DNA of 64,000 nt from JADCRZ01 sp965200945 (GCA_965200945.1 OZ241749.1:6014001-6078000), one strand, 5' to 3'; counted from the stretch's first letter, positions 1 through 9,651 are shown. Numbers and translations: made by a program. The notes: a model not told the origin generated them from the letters alone.

Positions 1-1515
1 CGTTCCTTCCTTGAGTACGGTCACTATTTTTAATTTTTTGGTTATTTCATTTTCGCGTACATAAATCATGACATTATTCAATACGGATATATCATCGCTT
101 TTTGTAAAATACACAAACTGCTGTTCCGATATTTTACGGATGTATCTGGTGAGATGCAAACGGCTGATCACCGCCCATCGTTTTATCGTATCAAAAAAGC
201 TGGTCACTACAATAAGCAGGTACTGAACAATCTGCTTCCTGCCGAGCAATACGGACAGCGTTAAAATGGCTGGAATAAAATATTGGAGGAATACCACCAG
301 GTATTCCGGATGCAGCTCTACATTTTCATAGATGGCTATCAGCACCATCAGGATCGCCAGGCCAACACTAAAGGGGGATGCAAATTCCGGACGGGGAAGA
401 CGGGATCGTTTGATCTTCAATAAATAATTACCGACGCCGAAATATACCATTACCATCAGAAAGGAGATCGTGTACACACCGGCAAGCGGACCGAGTTCGC
501 CTTTCGTGATGAATAATACTGATAAGCATAATACAAAGAACAGGATAAATATCCTCGGTGAGCTTCTCTGTTTGTTTTCCTTGAGTAAGGCCTGGGGCAA
601 AATCCTGTCGAGCGTCATGCGTTTGATCAATCCGCCTACTCCCACATACGAAGTCAATACCGCTCCACTTAACACCAACGTGGCATCTATAGCGATCATG
701 GTGGCAAGCCATCTTCCTCCGGTATGGTTACCAAGGTACGAGAGCAATGCTTCCTTGTGCCGGATGGAATCTGCCAATGGCAGTACCAGTACCGCGGTAA
801 GCGCCATTAGTGGATTGATGGCGCTTACCGCCACCCACATATTGCGCAGGGTTTTGCGAAACACACCGGGAGCCTGCTCTTCTACAAAATTGGCTGAACT
901 TTCAAATCCTGATATGCCCAGCATAGCCGTACTGAAGCCCAGTATAAGTGCGGTAAAAATGCCTCCGGAAACAGGAGCCTGGAAATTAGCCTGGGCGATA
1001 CTCCAGCCGTTGTGGAATACAAACCAGCCGCCGCTGATGATCAGTATCGCCATTGTGCACAGATGGGTAATAAAAATGATGGTTGCAACGATGGCTGATT
1101 CGGATATGCCCATGATAACGAGTAAAAGAAACAAGGTCAGCAATATGATGGTTGCAAAAAACACATGAATGGAGGCAAACAGGCTATGCAGGTACTGCAT
1201 GGCTTCGCTGGCAGAGATTACTGCAGTGACCATGTAGGATAGTATGGTTAAACAGGCGGCTACCGACGCATTGCTTTTTGTAGTGGTGTTCAGTAAAACA
1301 TTGTAAGCGCCTCCGTTCAACGGCAGGGCTCCAACCACTTCTCCATATATTTTTCTGAACAGGTACAACACGCCAGCCACTATCAGCAGGGCAAGCCATG
1401 CATACTGTCCTGCGTATACAATTGTAAGTGCAGACACGTATAAACATGAGGAAGTGATGTCATTTCCGCAGATGGCTGTAGCAGGGAGTTGAGTTAGTTT
1501 TTTGGTAGCGGTCAT
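1..1515 (-). CDS. APC-superfamily amino acid permease, C-terminus cut by window edge
   Basis: An uninterrupted minus-strand frame runs from an ATG at 1515 off the left edge (505 codons visible). The product begins MTATKKLTQLPATAICGNDI and carries about twelve hydrophobic stretches, including the GAYNVLLN and SGFESSANFVEEQAPG segments typical of amino acid/polyamine/organocation permeases. FESSANFVEEQ resembles the substrate-binding TM6 of this superfamily. The hydrophilic tail after the last membrane segment (residues about 440 onward) continues beyond the window, so a cytoplasmic C-terminal domain is possible. It is divergent from the ClC gene, sharing a 144-bp intergenic region. Family is fairly sure; substrate is unknown. 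Confidence 0.85.
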   Translation of the reverse strand, partial: MTATKKLTQLPATAICGNDITSSCLYVSALTIVYAGQYAWLALLIVAGVLYLFRKIYGEVVGALPLNGGAYNVLLNTTTKSNASVAACLTILSYMVTAVISASEAMQYLHSLFASIHVFFATIILLTLFLLLVIMGISESAIVATIIFITHLCTMAILIISGGWFVFHNGWSIAQANFQAPVSGGIFTALILGFSTAMLGISGFESSANFVEEQAPGVFRKTLRNMWVAVSAINPLMALTAVLVLPLADSIRHKEALLSYLGNHTGGRWLATMIAIDATLVLSGAVLTSYVGVGGLIKRMTLDRILPQALLKENKQRSSPRIFILFFVLCLSVLFITKGELGPLAGVYTISFLMVMVYFGVGNYLLKIKRSRLPRPEFASPFSVGLAILMVLIAIYENVELHPEYLVVFLQYFIPAILTLSVLLGRKQIVQYLLIVVTSFFDTIKRWAVISRLHLTRYIRKISEQQFVYFTKSDDISVLNNVMIYVRENEITKKLKIVTVLKEGT

Positions 1516-1659
1516 GCAGTGATGGTTTAAAACAGGAAAGCTGCAGAAATAACCATGAATGTACACTTAATATCTGTAAGCTTCAGATACAAATCAGCTC
1601 TCATGCAGGTTATACTGAGATAAAGCAATATAATCGCCTCATCTCTTTACCTTACATAT

Positions 1660-3039
1660 ATGAATAAAAGATGGATAGTCAGATCAAGGCAAAGGGCAAA
1701 ATATTGGTTTGATCTGATCGGTACGGAAACGATAAGGCTGAGAACACTGCAGGCGCTTCCGTTCTGGGTGGCATCGCTGCTTACCGGACTGGTAGCCGTG
1801 GGTTACACCAGGCTATTCGGATATGCGGAAACTTTACTCATACATATACTGGTTTGGAGAGATTGGAGCATCTTCTTCGTAGCTCCTTTTTGTTTTTTCC
1901 TTGCCTGGCTCATCGTTCAGTTGTTTGCTCCCAATGCCCGGGGTAGCGGCATTCCGCAGGTGATGGCTGCTATTGAACTTTCGACACCCAAACATAATGA
2001 CAAGGTAACAAAACTGCTGAGCCTGCGCATACTGGTCACAAAAATTGCATCAAGCTTACTGATGGTACTGGGTGGTGGTGCCATTGGAAGAGAAGGCCCT
2101 ACCATCCATATTGCCGGCTCTATTTTCAGGATGGTGAATAAATGGGTGCCGGCTACCTGGCCCAAACTTTCCAGGCAGAATTTTATTCTTACGGGTGCTG
2201 CTGCAGGTTTGGCCGCAGCGTTCAATACACTTTAGGGCGGTGTGGTATTTGCGATGGAAGAACTGGCCAGTACGCATTTCCGCTTTTTCCGAACAGCGCT
2301 TTTCTCAGCCGTGATCATTTCAGGACTTACAGCCCAGGCTTTCCTGGGTCCTTATTTATACCTCGGGTATCCTGATGTAAAGGGTTTAAGCTTCTCCATA
2401 TTCCTGGCAGTTGCTACTACGGCTGTATTGGCGGGAATACTGGGCAGCCTGATGTGTAAAGCAATTTTGTGCCTGATGAAATGGAAAAGATCTTTTACAA
2501 AACGGGAGACTATCCTATTTATATTAAGTGCAGGTATTGTGGTAGCCAGCCTGGCCTATTTCTTAAATGATGAAGTGCTCGGCTCGGGAAAAGACCTGAT
2601 AAATGAAACGCTTTTCACCAGTCAGAAATCAGTAAGCTGGCATACTGTTCTGATGCGAACTATCGGCCTGGTCATTTCATTTAATATTGGGGCAGCAGGA
2701 GGCGTGTTTGCTCCTTCGCTTTCCGCAGGTGCTTCGCTAAGTGCATTCATCTCCGGGATTTTTCATTTTGCAGGCGCCAATGCAAATGTCATTATCCTGA
2801 GCGGAATGGTCGGTTTTCTCACAGGAGTAACCAGAACACCATTCACTTCTGCCATCCTGGTGCTGGAAATGACGGACAGGCATAGTGTGATCTTTCACTT
2901 GATGATAGCCGCGCTTCTTTCCAATTTTGCGGCATTGATCATTGACAAGCACTCGTTTTACGAGCAATTGAAAAAAGGATATATAGAAGATGCATTACAG
3001 GATGATCAAAAATCTCCTGACTTCCATCATGCTACATAA
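1660..3039 (+). pseudogene. ClC-type chloride channel/antiporter with in-frame TAG stop
   Basis: Two open stretches in the same frame (1660-2235 and 2236-3039) together give one ClC protein of about 459 residues, separated only by TAG at 2233-2235. ClC selectivity motifs are present: GSGIPQV near residue 98, GREGPTIH with the gating Glu near residue 145, and AAGGVFAPSLSAGA near residue 348. There are no CBS domains. The stop falls inside the normally conserved FNTPLxGVVFAxEEL helix, which reads FNTL-stop-GGVVFAMEEL. A P-to-L change next to the stop means either two substitutions or a compensating C loss and G gain. The rest of the frame is intact, so the lesion is recent or a sequence error. 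A short truncated channel would not function. Confidence 0.88.
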
Positions 3040-3113
3040 TGTTATCGAAAGGTTGTAAAGCCAACCTGCTTCAATGCGGTCTCAATGAAATAAAATGCTG
3101 CTTCTGTCAAACA

Positions 3114-4268
3114 TTACTTCAGGTATTCTGCTACCAGCACACCGATATATGAACCTATCGCATTGCCGATAGAGCCGACTAAAATGCCGGGTAACCGAAG
3201 ATCTGGCCGGTTCAGGCTCGTAGCGAGTACCGCTGCAGAAGTAGCCCCGCCGATATTGGCGTTCGATGCAACGGATACGATGTTCCAGTCTTGTTTGAAA
3301 ATACCACCAATCGTAAAAATCACCAGGCCATGCACGAATACGATAACGGTTACCCACGCCATTAACACCAACGCAACTTCTTTATTTTTGATGAGCGCAT
3401 CAATGTCGCAGTAAGCTCCCACAACAGCTAGGAAGAGCAATACAAACAAAAACGCGAGGATGTTTCCGCCCTTTACGTTGTGCAATGGCTTTACCTGTGC
3501 CAGTATCAGGGCTAGGGTTGTGAGAATAAGTACTGCCGGTATTTGCGGGAAATAACTGCTGATGAATTGAGAAATAAAGAGTGATCCTACGCCAAGAGCA
3601 AGCAGCAAAGAAAACCCTGTGACTGTTATATTATCCTTTGCGGTATCCAAAGGAAGCACATGTTCTTCACCTCTTGCAATAGTATTACCCGTATAAGATT
3701 TTCTTGGAAACAGCTTTTGCAAAAGAGAAGGCAATACTAGTGTTAATATGATCCAGACGGTTGTAATGATGTTGTCTGCGGCATTGATGGCGGCAAACAA
3801 GGTTCCGTCTTTGATCACACCGTATTGCAGGGCGATGGCATTCAGGTTGGCGCTGCCTCCGATGTAAGTGCCTGTATACATGCCTGCAACGGCAAAAGCC
3901 CTGGTTATGTTATGCTGTGATGGTGAAACTACTTGATAGCCTGCAAGCGTACCCGCTACCGTAGCCAGCGAACCTATAAAGAACATAGTAAGCATGGGTA
4001 AACCTGCCAGGCGAATATTTTTCAGCTTAACATCCAGTAACAGATAAAATATGGCTAGCGGAGCTATATAATTGAAAATGCCATCGTACAGGGGAGGAGA
4101 GTTTTGAGAAGAGGGGATAATTTTCAGGTTAGCTAACACTGCTGCCGCAAGTATAACAATGAGAGAAGAACCCAGGTAGCGGAAATATTTTTTCTGTCCG
4201 AGCCATTCGGAGAAAACGATTAACAAAAGTAAAACCGCGCATATGTATACAGGGTTCGTAAGCAGCAT
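3114..4268 (-). CDS. DUF819 family integral membrane protein
   Basis: 384-residue protein starting at an ATG (4268) and almost entirely hydrophobic, with about ten predicted membrane helices. Recognisable DUF819 features are the N-terminal FSEWLGQKKYFRYLGSSL segment, the GMYTGTYIGGSANLNAIA motif near residue 135 and the C-terminal SNANIGGATSAAVLATSLN motif near residue 335. The two Gly/Asn-rich motifs sit at similar places in each half, suggesting an internal repeat as in secondary transporters. The substrate of the family is not established. It converges on the ClC gene with 74 bp between them, and its 5' end abuts the IS256 element, so its promoter may have been displaced. Confidence 0.82.
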   Translation of the reverse strand: MLLTNPVYICAVLLLLIVFSEWLGQKKYFRYLGSSLIVILAAAVLANLKIIPSSQNSPPLYDGIFNYIAPLAIFYLLLDVKLKNIRLAGLPMLTMFFIGSLATVAGTLAGYQVVSPSQHNITRAFAVAGMYTGTYIGGSANLNAIALQYGVIKDGTLFAAINAADNIITTVWIILTLVLPSLLQKLFPRKSYTGNTIARGEEHVLPLDTAKDNITVTGFSLLLALGVGSLFISQFISSYFPQIPAVLILTTLALILAQVKPLHNVKGGNILAFLFVLLFLAVVGAYCDIDALIKNKEVALVLMAWVTVIVFVHGLVIFTIGGIFKQDWNIVSVASNANIGGATSAAVLATSLNRPDLRLPGILVGSIGNAIGSYIGVLVAEYLK

Positions 4269-4420
4269 AGTTAAAGTTTGTTACAATATACACATAACGG
4301 GAGTGTAAATTAAACTGTGTCAGTAGGGTTTAAAAAACTAAATTCACAATGTCAGACGAAGCGGAGACAGGCTCTGTTGAGGAACAACCTTGTCAAGGAA
4401 TAGTCTGACCCGATAGAATG

Positions 4421-4453
4421 AGCCAATTCAGGTCTTGCCTGAGTTGGCTTTTT
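4421..4453 (+). terminator. Hairpin plus T-run inside the IS left end
   Basis: AGCCAATTCAGG at 4421-4432 pairs with CCTGAGTTGGCT at 4438-4449 (11 of 12 pairs), followed by TTTTT. It works only for plus-strand transcripts, which are antisense to the transposase, so it could insulate the element from read-in from the left flank. Confidence 0.6.
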
Positions 4454-4537
4454 GTAAATATACAAATCATATTCATTCGGCCATGCCTCAAAAAACCTTT
4501 GGGCGCCAGCCCAATCCCATCTATGCCCATCAACCTG

Positions 4538-5764
4538 TTACATCAGAGTGAAGCGGCCCTCAAAATGAATGGACAGCTGGGAGATGGTAAGACTCCAGTT
4601 TTGCAATGGTTGTGTCCATTTTTTACTGATGTTGCGGTGAGCCAGATACACCAACTTCAGCAAGGCGTCATCACTAGGAAAAACGCCCTTGTTCTTAGTT
4701 ACTTTGCGAACTTGACGGTGAAAACCCTCTATGGTGTTGGTGGTGTAAATGATGCGTCTGATATCTTCGGTATATTTGAAATAGGTGGATAACTTATGCC
4801 AGTTGTCCTGCCAGGATTTGATTACCACCGGGTACTTCTTGCTCCATTTATCTGAAAGCTTTTCCAGGTTGACCTCTGCCAAATCCTTTGTAGGCGCTTT
4901 GTATACAGGTTTAAGTTCTTCCATAAACTCCTTCTGATCTTTTGTGGCCACATACTTCAAAGAATTACGGATTTGATGCACCACGCAGCTTTGCACTTCC
5001 GTTTTGGGAAAGATAGAGGTAATGGCCTGCTGAAAACCCTGCAGGTTATCGATACAGGCGATCAGCATGTCCTTGACGCCCCGGTTGTTCAGGTCGGTGA
5101 GGACACTTAGCCAGAAGTTGGCCCCTTCGTTCTCCGAAACATACACACCAATCAGGTCCTTTCTGCCTTCAATGTTGACACCCAGGATATTGTATACAGC
5201 GCGTGTTTTGACTTTACCCTGCTCCTTTACTTTGTAATGGATGGCATCCATCCAAACGATACAGTAGAGTTCGTCCAGCGGCCTGCTCTGCCATTCTTTG
5301 ACCAGTGGCATAATGCGATCGGTGATGGTGCTGAGCGTGTCATGGGAGATATCCATGTCGTACATCTCTTTGATGTGCTCGGAAATATCACGTAGGCTCA
5401 TGCCGATGCCATACATGCCGATGATACGATCTTGCAGGCTGTCGGCCAGAATGGTCTCCCGCTTTTTGATTATCTCCGGCTCAAAGCTACCGTTACGGTC
5501 GCGGCTGGTGACGAGTTCCACCTGACCATCGGAGGTCTTAACTGTTTTGGAAACCTTGCCGTTTTTTCGATTGGAGGATGGTTGCTGCTCATCCTGGTCA
5601 GAGAGGTGATTATCGAGTTCAGCTTCCAGGGCTGCTTCAAGAAATTGTTTGAATAAAGGGGCAAAAGCGCCACCTTTACCAGTGAGAGATTTGCCGGAGC
5701 GGAACTGTTCCAGCGCTTGCTTTTTGATTGATTCCAGATCAACCGGTGTTTGTTTGTTTTCCAT
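4538..5764 (-). CDS. IS256-family transposase
   Basis: Full-length 408-residue mutator-type transposase starting at ATG 5764. The catalytic DDE triad is visible: Asp in WMDAIHYKV (about residue 171), Asp in ACIDNLQGF (about 237) and Glu in TNTIEGFHRQVRK (about 344). The N-terminus has the DNA-binding region with LEAALEAELDNHL, and CVVHQIRNSLKYV is the family's conserved C/H segment. No frameshift or stop is seen, so the element is probably active. It is the only gene within the inverted repeats at 4313 and 5804. Confidence 0.95.
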   Translation of the reverse strand: MENKQTPVDLESIKKQALEQFRSGKSLTGKGGAFAPLFKQFLEAALEAELDNHLSDQDEQQPSSNRKNGKVSKTVKTSDGQVELVTSRDRNGSFEPEIIKKRETILADSLQDRIIGMYGIGMSLRDISEHIKEMYDMDISHDTLSTITDRIMPLVKEWQSRPLDELYCIVWMDAIHYKVKEQGKVKTRAVYNILGVNIEGRKDLIGVYVSENEGANFWLSVLTDLNNRGVKDMLIACIDNLQGFQQAITSIFPKTEVQSCVVHQIRNSLKYVATKDQKEFMEELKPVYKAPTKDLAEVNLEKLSDKWSKKYPVVIKSWQDNWHKLSTYFKYTEDIRRIIYTTNTIEGFHRQVRKVTKNKGVFPSDDALLKLVYLAHRNISKKWTQPLQNWSLTISQLSIHFEGRFTLM

Positions 5765-5967
5765 TATCTGTGTTTGAAGTTATGAATTAACTCCTGACAC
5801 AGTTCTTTTTACAGTCTCCACATAACCGGGATTAGAAAATTATATGATCATGTGCCGATTATGGTCTGAACAATTATCACAAACAAATTTTAATTATGCA
5901 CCTGCCGGAAATATGATGTATGATTATGTGCTCAGGTTGGTCCCGGTCAATGCTTAATATCACTTCT

Positions 5968-6255
5968 TTAACCATTAATTTTTTGTTCGATTCTTTCTTT
6001 TAATTTCTTCTTGAAGTTTTCATCCAGCCCCGGCTCATTTTGCTGCGATGCCTGAAAAAGGTTTTTGATCATCAGGTTGATGGTACTGCTTTGCTTTTCA
6101 AAAATGCGGCATACTGAACACCCGGCAAGGTGGATCTTCAATTCGAGCTTTTCGCGCATCGTGATCCTGCCAATCTGTTTTTTCTCTATCAGGAACGTCG
6201 CTTTCCTGCAGTTATAAGCGATCTGTTTTAATTCGTCTTTATTGAGTTCTTTCAT
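5968..6255 (-). CDS. Zinc-finger-like anti-sigma factor
   Basis: A 95-residue protein if the start MKELNKDELK (6255) is used, 12 bp after the sigma gene stop. A start at 6291 (MPSKKLD) would overlap the sigma gene by 25 bp. The central HLAGCSVC (HxxxCxxC) is the zinc-binding ZAS motif of anti-sigma factors, within the segment reading KLELKIHLAGCSVCRIFEKQ. The C-terminal 40 residues are charged and there is no clear membrane helix, so it would act in the cytoplasm as a soluble partner. Role follows from motif and position directly behind the sigma gene. Confidence 0.75.
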   Translation of the reverse strand: MKELNKDELKQIAYNCRKATFLIEKKQIGRITMREKLELKIHLAGCSVCRIFEKQSSTINLMIKNLFQASQQNEPGLDENFKKKLKERIEQKING

Positions 6256-6266
6256 ATCAGCATAAA

Positions 6267-6866
6267 TTAGATCCAGTTTTTTTGAAGGCATGATCGTAAG
6301 TGAACCTTTGCCCGGTGAATGATCACCCAGAAATTTGAATCTGTTACTTTCAGCTCGCTGCAAATGGTTTGCGTATCCTGGTCATCCATGTGTTTCATGG
6401 TAAATACAGACAGCCACAAAGCCGGAAGCTTCCGCATGCAGTTCTGCAGCAAATGATTGAACTCCTTGTTTATTAAGGGGTCATATTGCTCCATGCCAAA
6501 CTCCAGGGGTTGATGCGCTACCTTCCAATGCCCGTCTTCAGCATGAAAAAATTCTTCGTTTTCATGCGAAGCTACCTGCGCTTCTGTGCTTTTTCCCGGC
6601 CCGGACGATTTTTTCCTGTATACGTCTATCAATTTATGTTTCAGGATACTGGTAAGCCATGTACGCTCTGCACTCCGGCCTTCGAATTTTTCCATTTTTT
6701 CCAGCGCAGCCAGGAAGGTTTCCTGTACCAGATCCCTGGCCTGCTCTTCATCATTGATCCTTGTCATGGCATAGCTGTACAGGTAATCGGCGTAATTATC
6801 TACCCACTGGTGCGGGTCAATTGAATTTTTCACAATCAAAGTTGCTTCGTTTTTATTGATCTGCAT
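6267..6866 (-). CDS. ECF-type RNA polymerase sigma-70 factor
   Basis: 199 residues from ATG 6866 (a TTG at 6905 in the same frame would add 13). Region 2 is clear: DYLYSYAMTRINDEEQARDL followed by VQETFLAALEKMEKF and TWLTSILKHKLIDVYRKKS. Region 4 is the C-terminal LPALWLSVFTMKHMDDQDTQ stretch leading to an HTH ending in IIHRAKVHLRSCLQ. It is co-directional with the anti-sigma gene and divergent from the DUF1223 - cytochrome b - molybdoenzyme operon (264 bp between), which is a plausible target. No recognisable stimulus-sensing domain is fused. Confidence 0.88.
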   Translation of the reverse strand: MQINKNEATLIVKNSIDPHQWVDNYADYLYSYAMTRINDEEQARDLVQETFLAALEKMEKFEGRSAERTWLTSILKHKLIDVYRKKSSGPGKSTEAQVASHENEEFFHAEDGHWKVAHQPLEFGMEQYDPLINKEFNHLLQNCMRKLPALWLSVFTMKHMDDQDTQTICSELKVTDSNFWVIIHRAKVHLRSCLQKNWI

Positions 6867-7101
6867 GGGCTTTGTTGCACGAATCAGTGATACTTTGATG
6901 GTCAATTGTTTACAAGAGTAATAATCTCTAGCCGTATCGGAAAATGTGTATGAAAATCAATCATTTAAAAGATTATTCACGCAACAAAGCCATCTGCATG
7001 TATAAATTCAGGTGTAGATAATTTTTTCCGGGTATATATTTTGTAAACGGTTCCGTTTGCCGGCATCACTTTCTGTTTCGTTCGTCGTGCAGAAGTTTAA
7101 T

Positions 7102-7133
7102 ACCTTACAAATATTCTTTATTTTTTGTAAGGT
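7102..7133. promoter_or_regulatory. 10-bp inverted repeat in the sigma/DUF1223 divergent region
   Basis: ACCTTACAAA (7102-7111) and TTTGTAAGGT (7124-7133) form a perfect inverted repeat with a 12-nt AT-rich spacer, 36 bp before the DUF1223 start. It lacks a trailing T-run, so an operator is more likely than a terminator. The binding protein is unknown. Confidence 0.45.
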
Positions 7134-7169
7134 TCACGTTATTCCTGCGACAAAAGTAAAAACGCAATT

Positions 7170-7982
7170 ATGAATATTACGCCATCAAAATGTATAGCAG
7201 TATTAACCTGGATACTGATCATTGCACTGGGTTCATTATCCCTGACTCCCCGTAATATAAACGAAGCCATAGCTGATAAAGGATTTGCCGTTGTTGAGCT
7301 CTTTACCTCAGAAGGATGTTCAAGCTGCCCGCCGGCCGATGAGCTGGTAGCCAGAATTCAAAAGGAAAGTAATGGTTTTCCGGTATATATCCTTGCATAC
7401 CATGTGGATTACTGGAATCGCCTCGGATGGAAGGACGCTTTTAGCAGTGCTGCCTATTCACAAAGACAGAGCCAGTATGCTGGATGGCTGAACGCCTCCC
7501 TGTATACGCCGCAAGCTGTTGTTAACGGCCACAAAGAATTTGTGGGATCTGAAGAAAGCATGCTTCGCAACGCGATCAAAAATGAACTTCAGAAAACTTC
7601 ACCGGGCAGGATAGCATTGCAGGATGTTAAAAAAGAGGGACGAAAAATCACTTTGCAGTATCATTTGGAAGGAAAGCCGTCAAATGCTTCTCTTGTGCTC
7701 GCCCTTGTTGAAAAGAATGCGGTAAGCAAAGTGCTGAAAGGAGAGAACCGCGGACGCACCTTATCCCATGTGCAGATCGTCAGGAATGTACAGACAATAC
7801 TGATGAACGGACAAAGTGATGGAGCAGGAATACTGGAAGTACCGGAAGAGTTAGATAAGCAAAATCTGGAAGTCATTGTGTTTTTACAAAACAACAGCAA
7901 TGGCGAAATCGTGGCAGCAACCCGATCAGATATCAACGTTTCTTCCTTGACGGACAAGGCAGGTATTCCGGCAAACAGATAA
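7170..7982 (+). CDS. DUF1223 family thioredoxin-fold protein, exported
   Basis: 270 residues starting at an ATG after an N-terminal hydrophobic segment (residues about 9-27, ILIIALGSLSL) that should act as a signal peptide or anchor. FTSEGCSSCPPADEL near residue 47-60 is the DUF1223 signature: a thioredoxin-like CxxC, followed by YHVDYWNRLGWKD and ASLYTPQAVVNG, all family hallmarks. The biochemical role of DUF1223 is not established; a periplasmic thiol function is an inference. It is the first gene of a likely operon with the cytochrome b (91 bp to its ATG) and the molybdopterin oxidoreductase. Confidence 0.85.
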   Translation: MNITPSKCIAVLTWILIIALGSLSLTPRNINEAIADKGFAVVELFTSEGCSSCPPADELVARIQKESNGFPVYILAYHVDYWNRLGWKDAFSSAAYSQRQSQYAGWLNASLYTPQAVVNGHKEFVGSEESMLRNAIKNELQKTSPGRIALQDVKKEGRKITLQYHLEGKPSNASLVLALVEKNAVSKVLKGENRGRTLSHVQIVRNVQTILMNGQSDGAGILEVPEELDKQNLEVIVFLQNNSNGEIVAATRSDINVSSLTDKAGIPANR

Positions 7983-8073
7983 TAAAAAGGAAAAACAATC
8001 ATTACTATATAACCCGGTCATGATGACAGGGTTGGATATCTGTATTTTTTATACCTTGTTCACTGCATTGAAT

Positions 8074-8799
8074 ATGAAAAAGATCAAAGAAAAACACACG
8101 CTTGCCATGCGCTGGACCCATTGGGTCAACTTCCCCATCCTGACGGTTATGATATGGAGCGGCATGCTTATCTACTGGGCAAATGATGAATACTCTGTAA
8201 CACTTTTCGGACATACCTTTGTACGCTTCTTCCCCGAATGGTTTTATAACCTGCTGCACATTCCAAGCCGGTTGGCAGAGGGAATGGCCTTTCATTTTCT
8301 TTTCATGTGGTTCTTTACGCTGAACGGCATTTTTTATGTGCTATATACATTCATTTCTGGTGAATGGAGAGAATTGGTGCCAAAGAAAAATTCCTTTAAA
8401 GAGGCTTGGCTGGTTGTATTGCATGACCTGCACATCCGCAAAACAGCTCCTCCGCAAAACAAGTACAATGCCGCCCAGCGCATTGCCTATACTGCTATCA
8501 TCGTTATGGGGCTGGGTTCAGTAGTTACAGGCCTGGCCATCTATAAACCAGTTCAGTTTTACTGGCTCACATGGATTTGCGGAGGTTATCATGTTGCAAG
8601 AATCATTCATTTTGCTTTGACACTGGGGTATGTTTTCTTTTTCCTGATCCATGTTCTGCAGGTCATCCTGGCCGGATGGAATAATTTCAGGTCTGTGGTA
8701 TCGGGTTTTGAAACCATACAGGAGCCTGTGCTGGCAAAAACATCGGAAGAAGATATCCATCTGCCGGATGACACCCATCCAACCAACGAAAAATCATAG
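8074..8799 (+). CDS. Cytochrome b561-type membrane subunit
   Basis: 241 residues from the ATG at 8074 (MKKIKEKHTLAMRWTHWVN); an in-frame ATG at 8020 would add a short extension. It has four to five membrane helices with His residues suited to b-type haem in RWTHWVNF, AFHFLFMWF, YHVARIIHF and FFLIHVLQV. This is the thiosulfate reductase/formate dehydrogenase-gamma type of cytochrome b. It ends 5 bp before the molybdopterin oxidoreductase gene, and the two are likely partners passing electrons between the quinone pool and the periplasmic enzyme. Confidence 0.85.
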   Translation: MKKIKEKHTLAMRWTHWVNFPILTVMIWSGMLIYWANDEYSVTLFGHTFVRFFPEWFYNLLHIPSRLAEGMAFHFLFMWFFTLNGIFYVLYTFISGEWRELVPKKNSFKEAWLVVLHDLHIRKTAPPQNKYNAAQRIAYTAIIVMGLGSVVTGLAIYKPVQFYWLTWICGGYHVARIIHFALTLGYVFFFLIHVLQVILAGWNNFRSVVSGFETIQEPVLAKTSEEDIHLPDDTHPTNEKS

Positions 8800-8804
8800 C
8801 GATC

Positions 8805-9593
8805 ATGGAAAAGCCAAAAACAAAAAAGCCCCGGAAGGAGCTAACCGTAGATCAACAGATCAACAGGCGTAATTTTATTTCATTTACTACATTTTTTGCT
8901 GCTGGTCTTACTGCATTCGGCGGCTGGAAGTGGCTATATCATTCGCCGGAGGAAATACCCGGCATTACTGCCGGTGCACACAGGCCCCTGCGCCGTGCCC
9001 TGAACAAAGCCGAGCTGTTTTTCCGGAATTTTTTCAGCAATGATCATCTGGTAAAGACCTATCCGAAAGCTATGGCTGCGAAGAAGGTAAGGGTGAACAG
9101 TGATATTGGTATAGATGACGAAGACTTCAATCCGGAAACCTGGACATTGGCAGTAAAGAAGAATACCGGCCAGGTACTTAATATAACGATCGGCCAGATC
9201 AAAGCCCTACCTAAAACAGAGATCATTTTTGACTTTAAATGTGTGGAAGGCTGGGACCAGATCCAGCATTGGGCCGGTGTGAAGTTCAGTGATTTCATTT
9301 CCCATTTCGGATTGGAAGACCAGGTCAGGATGCCCTATGTGGGTATGGAAACGCCCAATGGTGAATATTATGTGGGACTGGAAACGGAAAGTGCGTTGCA
9401 TCCGCAAACCATTCTGGCATATGAAATGAATGATCAGCCGATCGCGTTGGTACATGGCGCACCTCTGCGGCTGATCATTCCTGTTAAATATGGTATAAAG
9501 AACCTTAAACGCATCGGTACTATTTCATTCAGCAACCAGCGTCCGAAGGATTACTGGGCAGAACAGGGGTATGATTATTATTCAGGTCTGTGA
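8805..9593 (+). CDS. Molybdopterin-dependent oxidoreductase (sulfite oxidase/MsrP-like), Tat-exported
   Basis: 262 residues. The N-terminus carries a Tat-like signal, INRRNFISFTTFFAAGL (about residues 20-36). The oxidoreductase molybdopterin-binding domain follows, with FDFKCVEGWD containing the Mo-coordinating Cys at about residue 146, then GMETPNGEYYVGLE, LAYEMNDQPIALVHGAPLRL and IPVKYGIKNLKRI. It is close in layout to MsrP/YedY, with the adjacent cytochrome b in the place of YedZ. Whether it reduces methionine sulfoxide, sulfite or something else cannot be read from the sequence. The operon may be controlled by the divergent ECF sigma factor. Confidence 0.87.
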   Translation: MEKPKTKKPRKELTVDQQINRRNFISFTTFFAAGLTAFGGWKWLYHSPEEIPGITAGAHRPLRRALNKAELFFRNFFSNDHLVKTYPKAMAAKKVRVNSDIGIDDEDFNPETWTLAVKKNTGQVLNITIGQIKALPKTEIIFDFKCVEGWDQIQHWAGVKFSDFISHFGLEDQVRMPYVGMETPNGEYYVGLETESALHPQTILAYEMNDQPIALVHGAPLRLIIPVKYGIKNLKRIGTISFSNQRPKDYWAEQGYDYYSGL

Positions 9594-9651
9594 AATAAGG
9601 CCAGTCGAAAAACCAATAGAATCTGCAGATGCATGAAATAAAGATAATTCA

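Larger units (their letters stand above)
4313..5804. mobile_element. Complete IS256-family insertion sequence
   Basis: The transposase gene is bounded by inverted repeats: AACTGTGTCAG at 4313-4323 on the left and its exact reverse complement CTGACACAGTT at 5794-5804 on the right; agreement continues as nAG for three more bases. The element is therefore about 1.49 kb. The flanks (GTAAATTA on the left, CTTTTTAC on the right) do not show a clean 8-9 bp target duplication, so the exact outer edge or the insertion history is uncertain. It separates the DUF819 gene from the sigma factor operon. Confidence 0.85.

Noticed and set aside
4305..5812. Target site duplication of the IS256 element
   Set aside because: Flanking 8-9-mers do not match.
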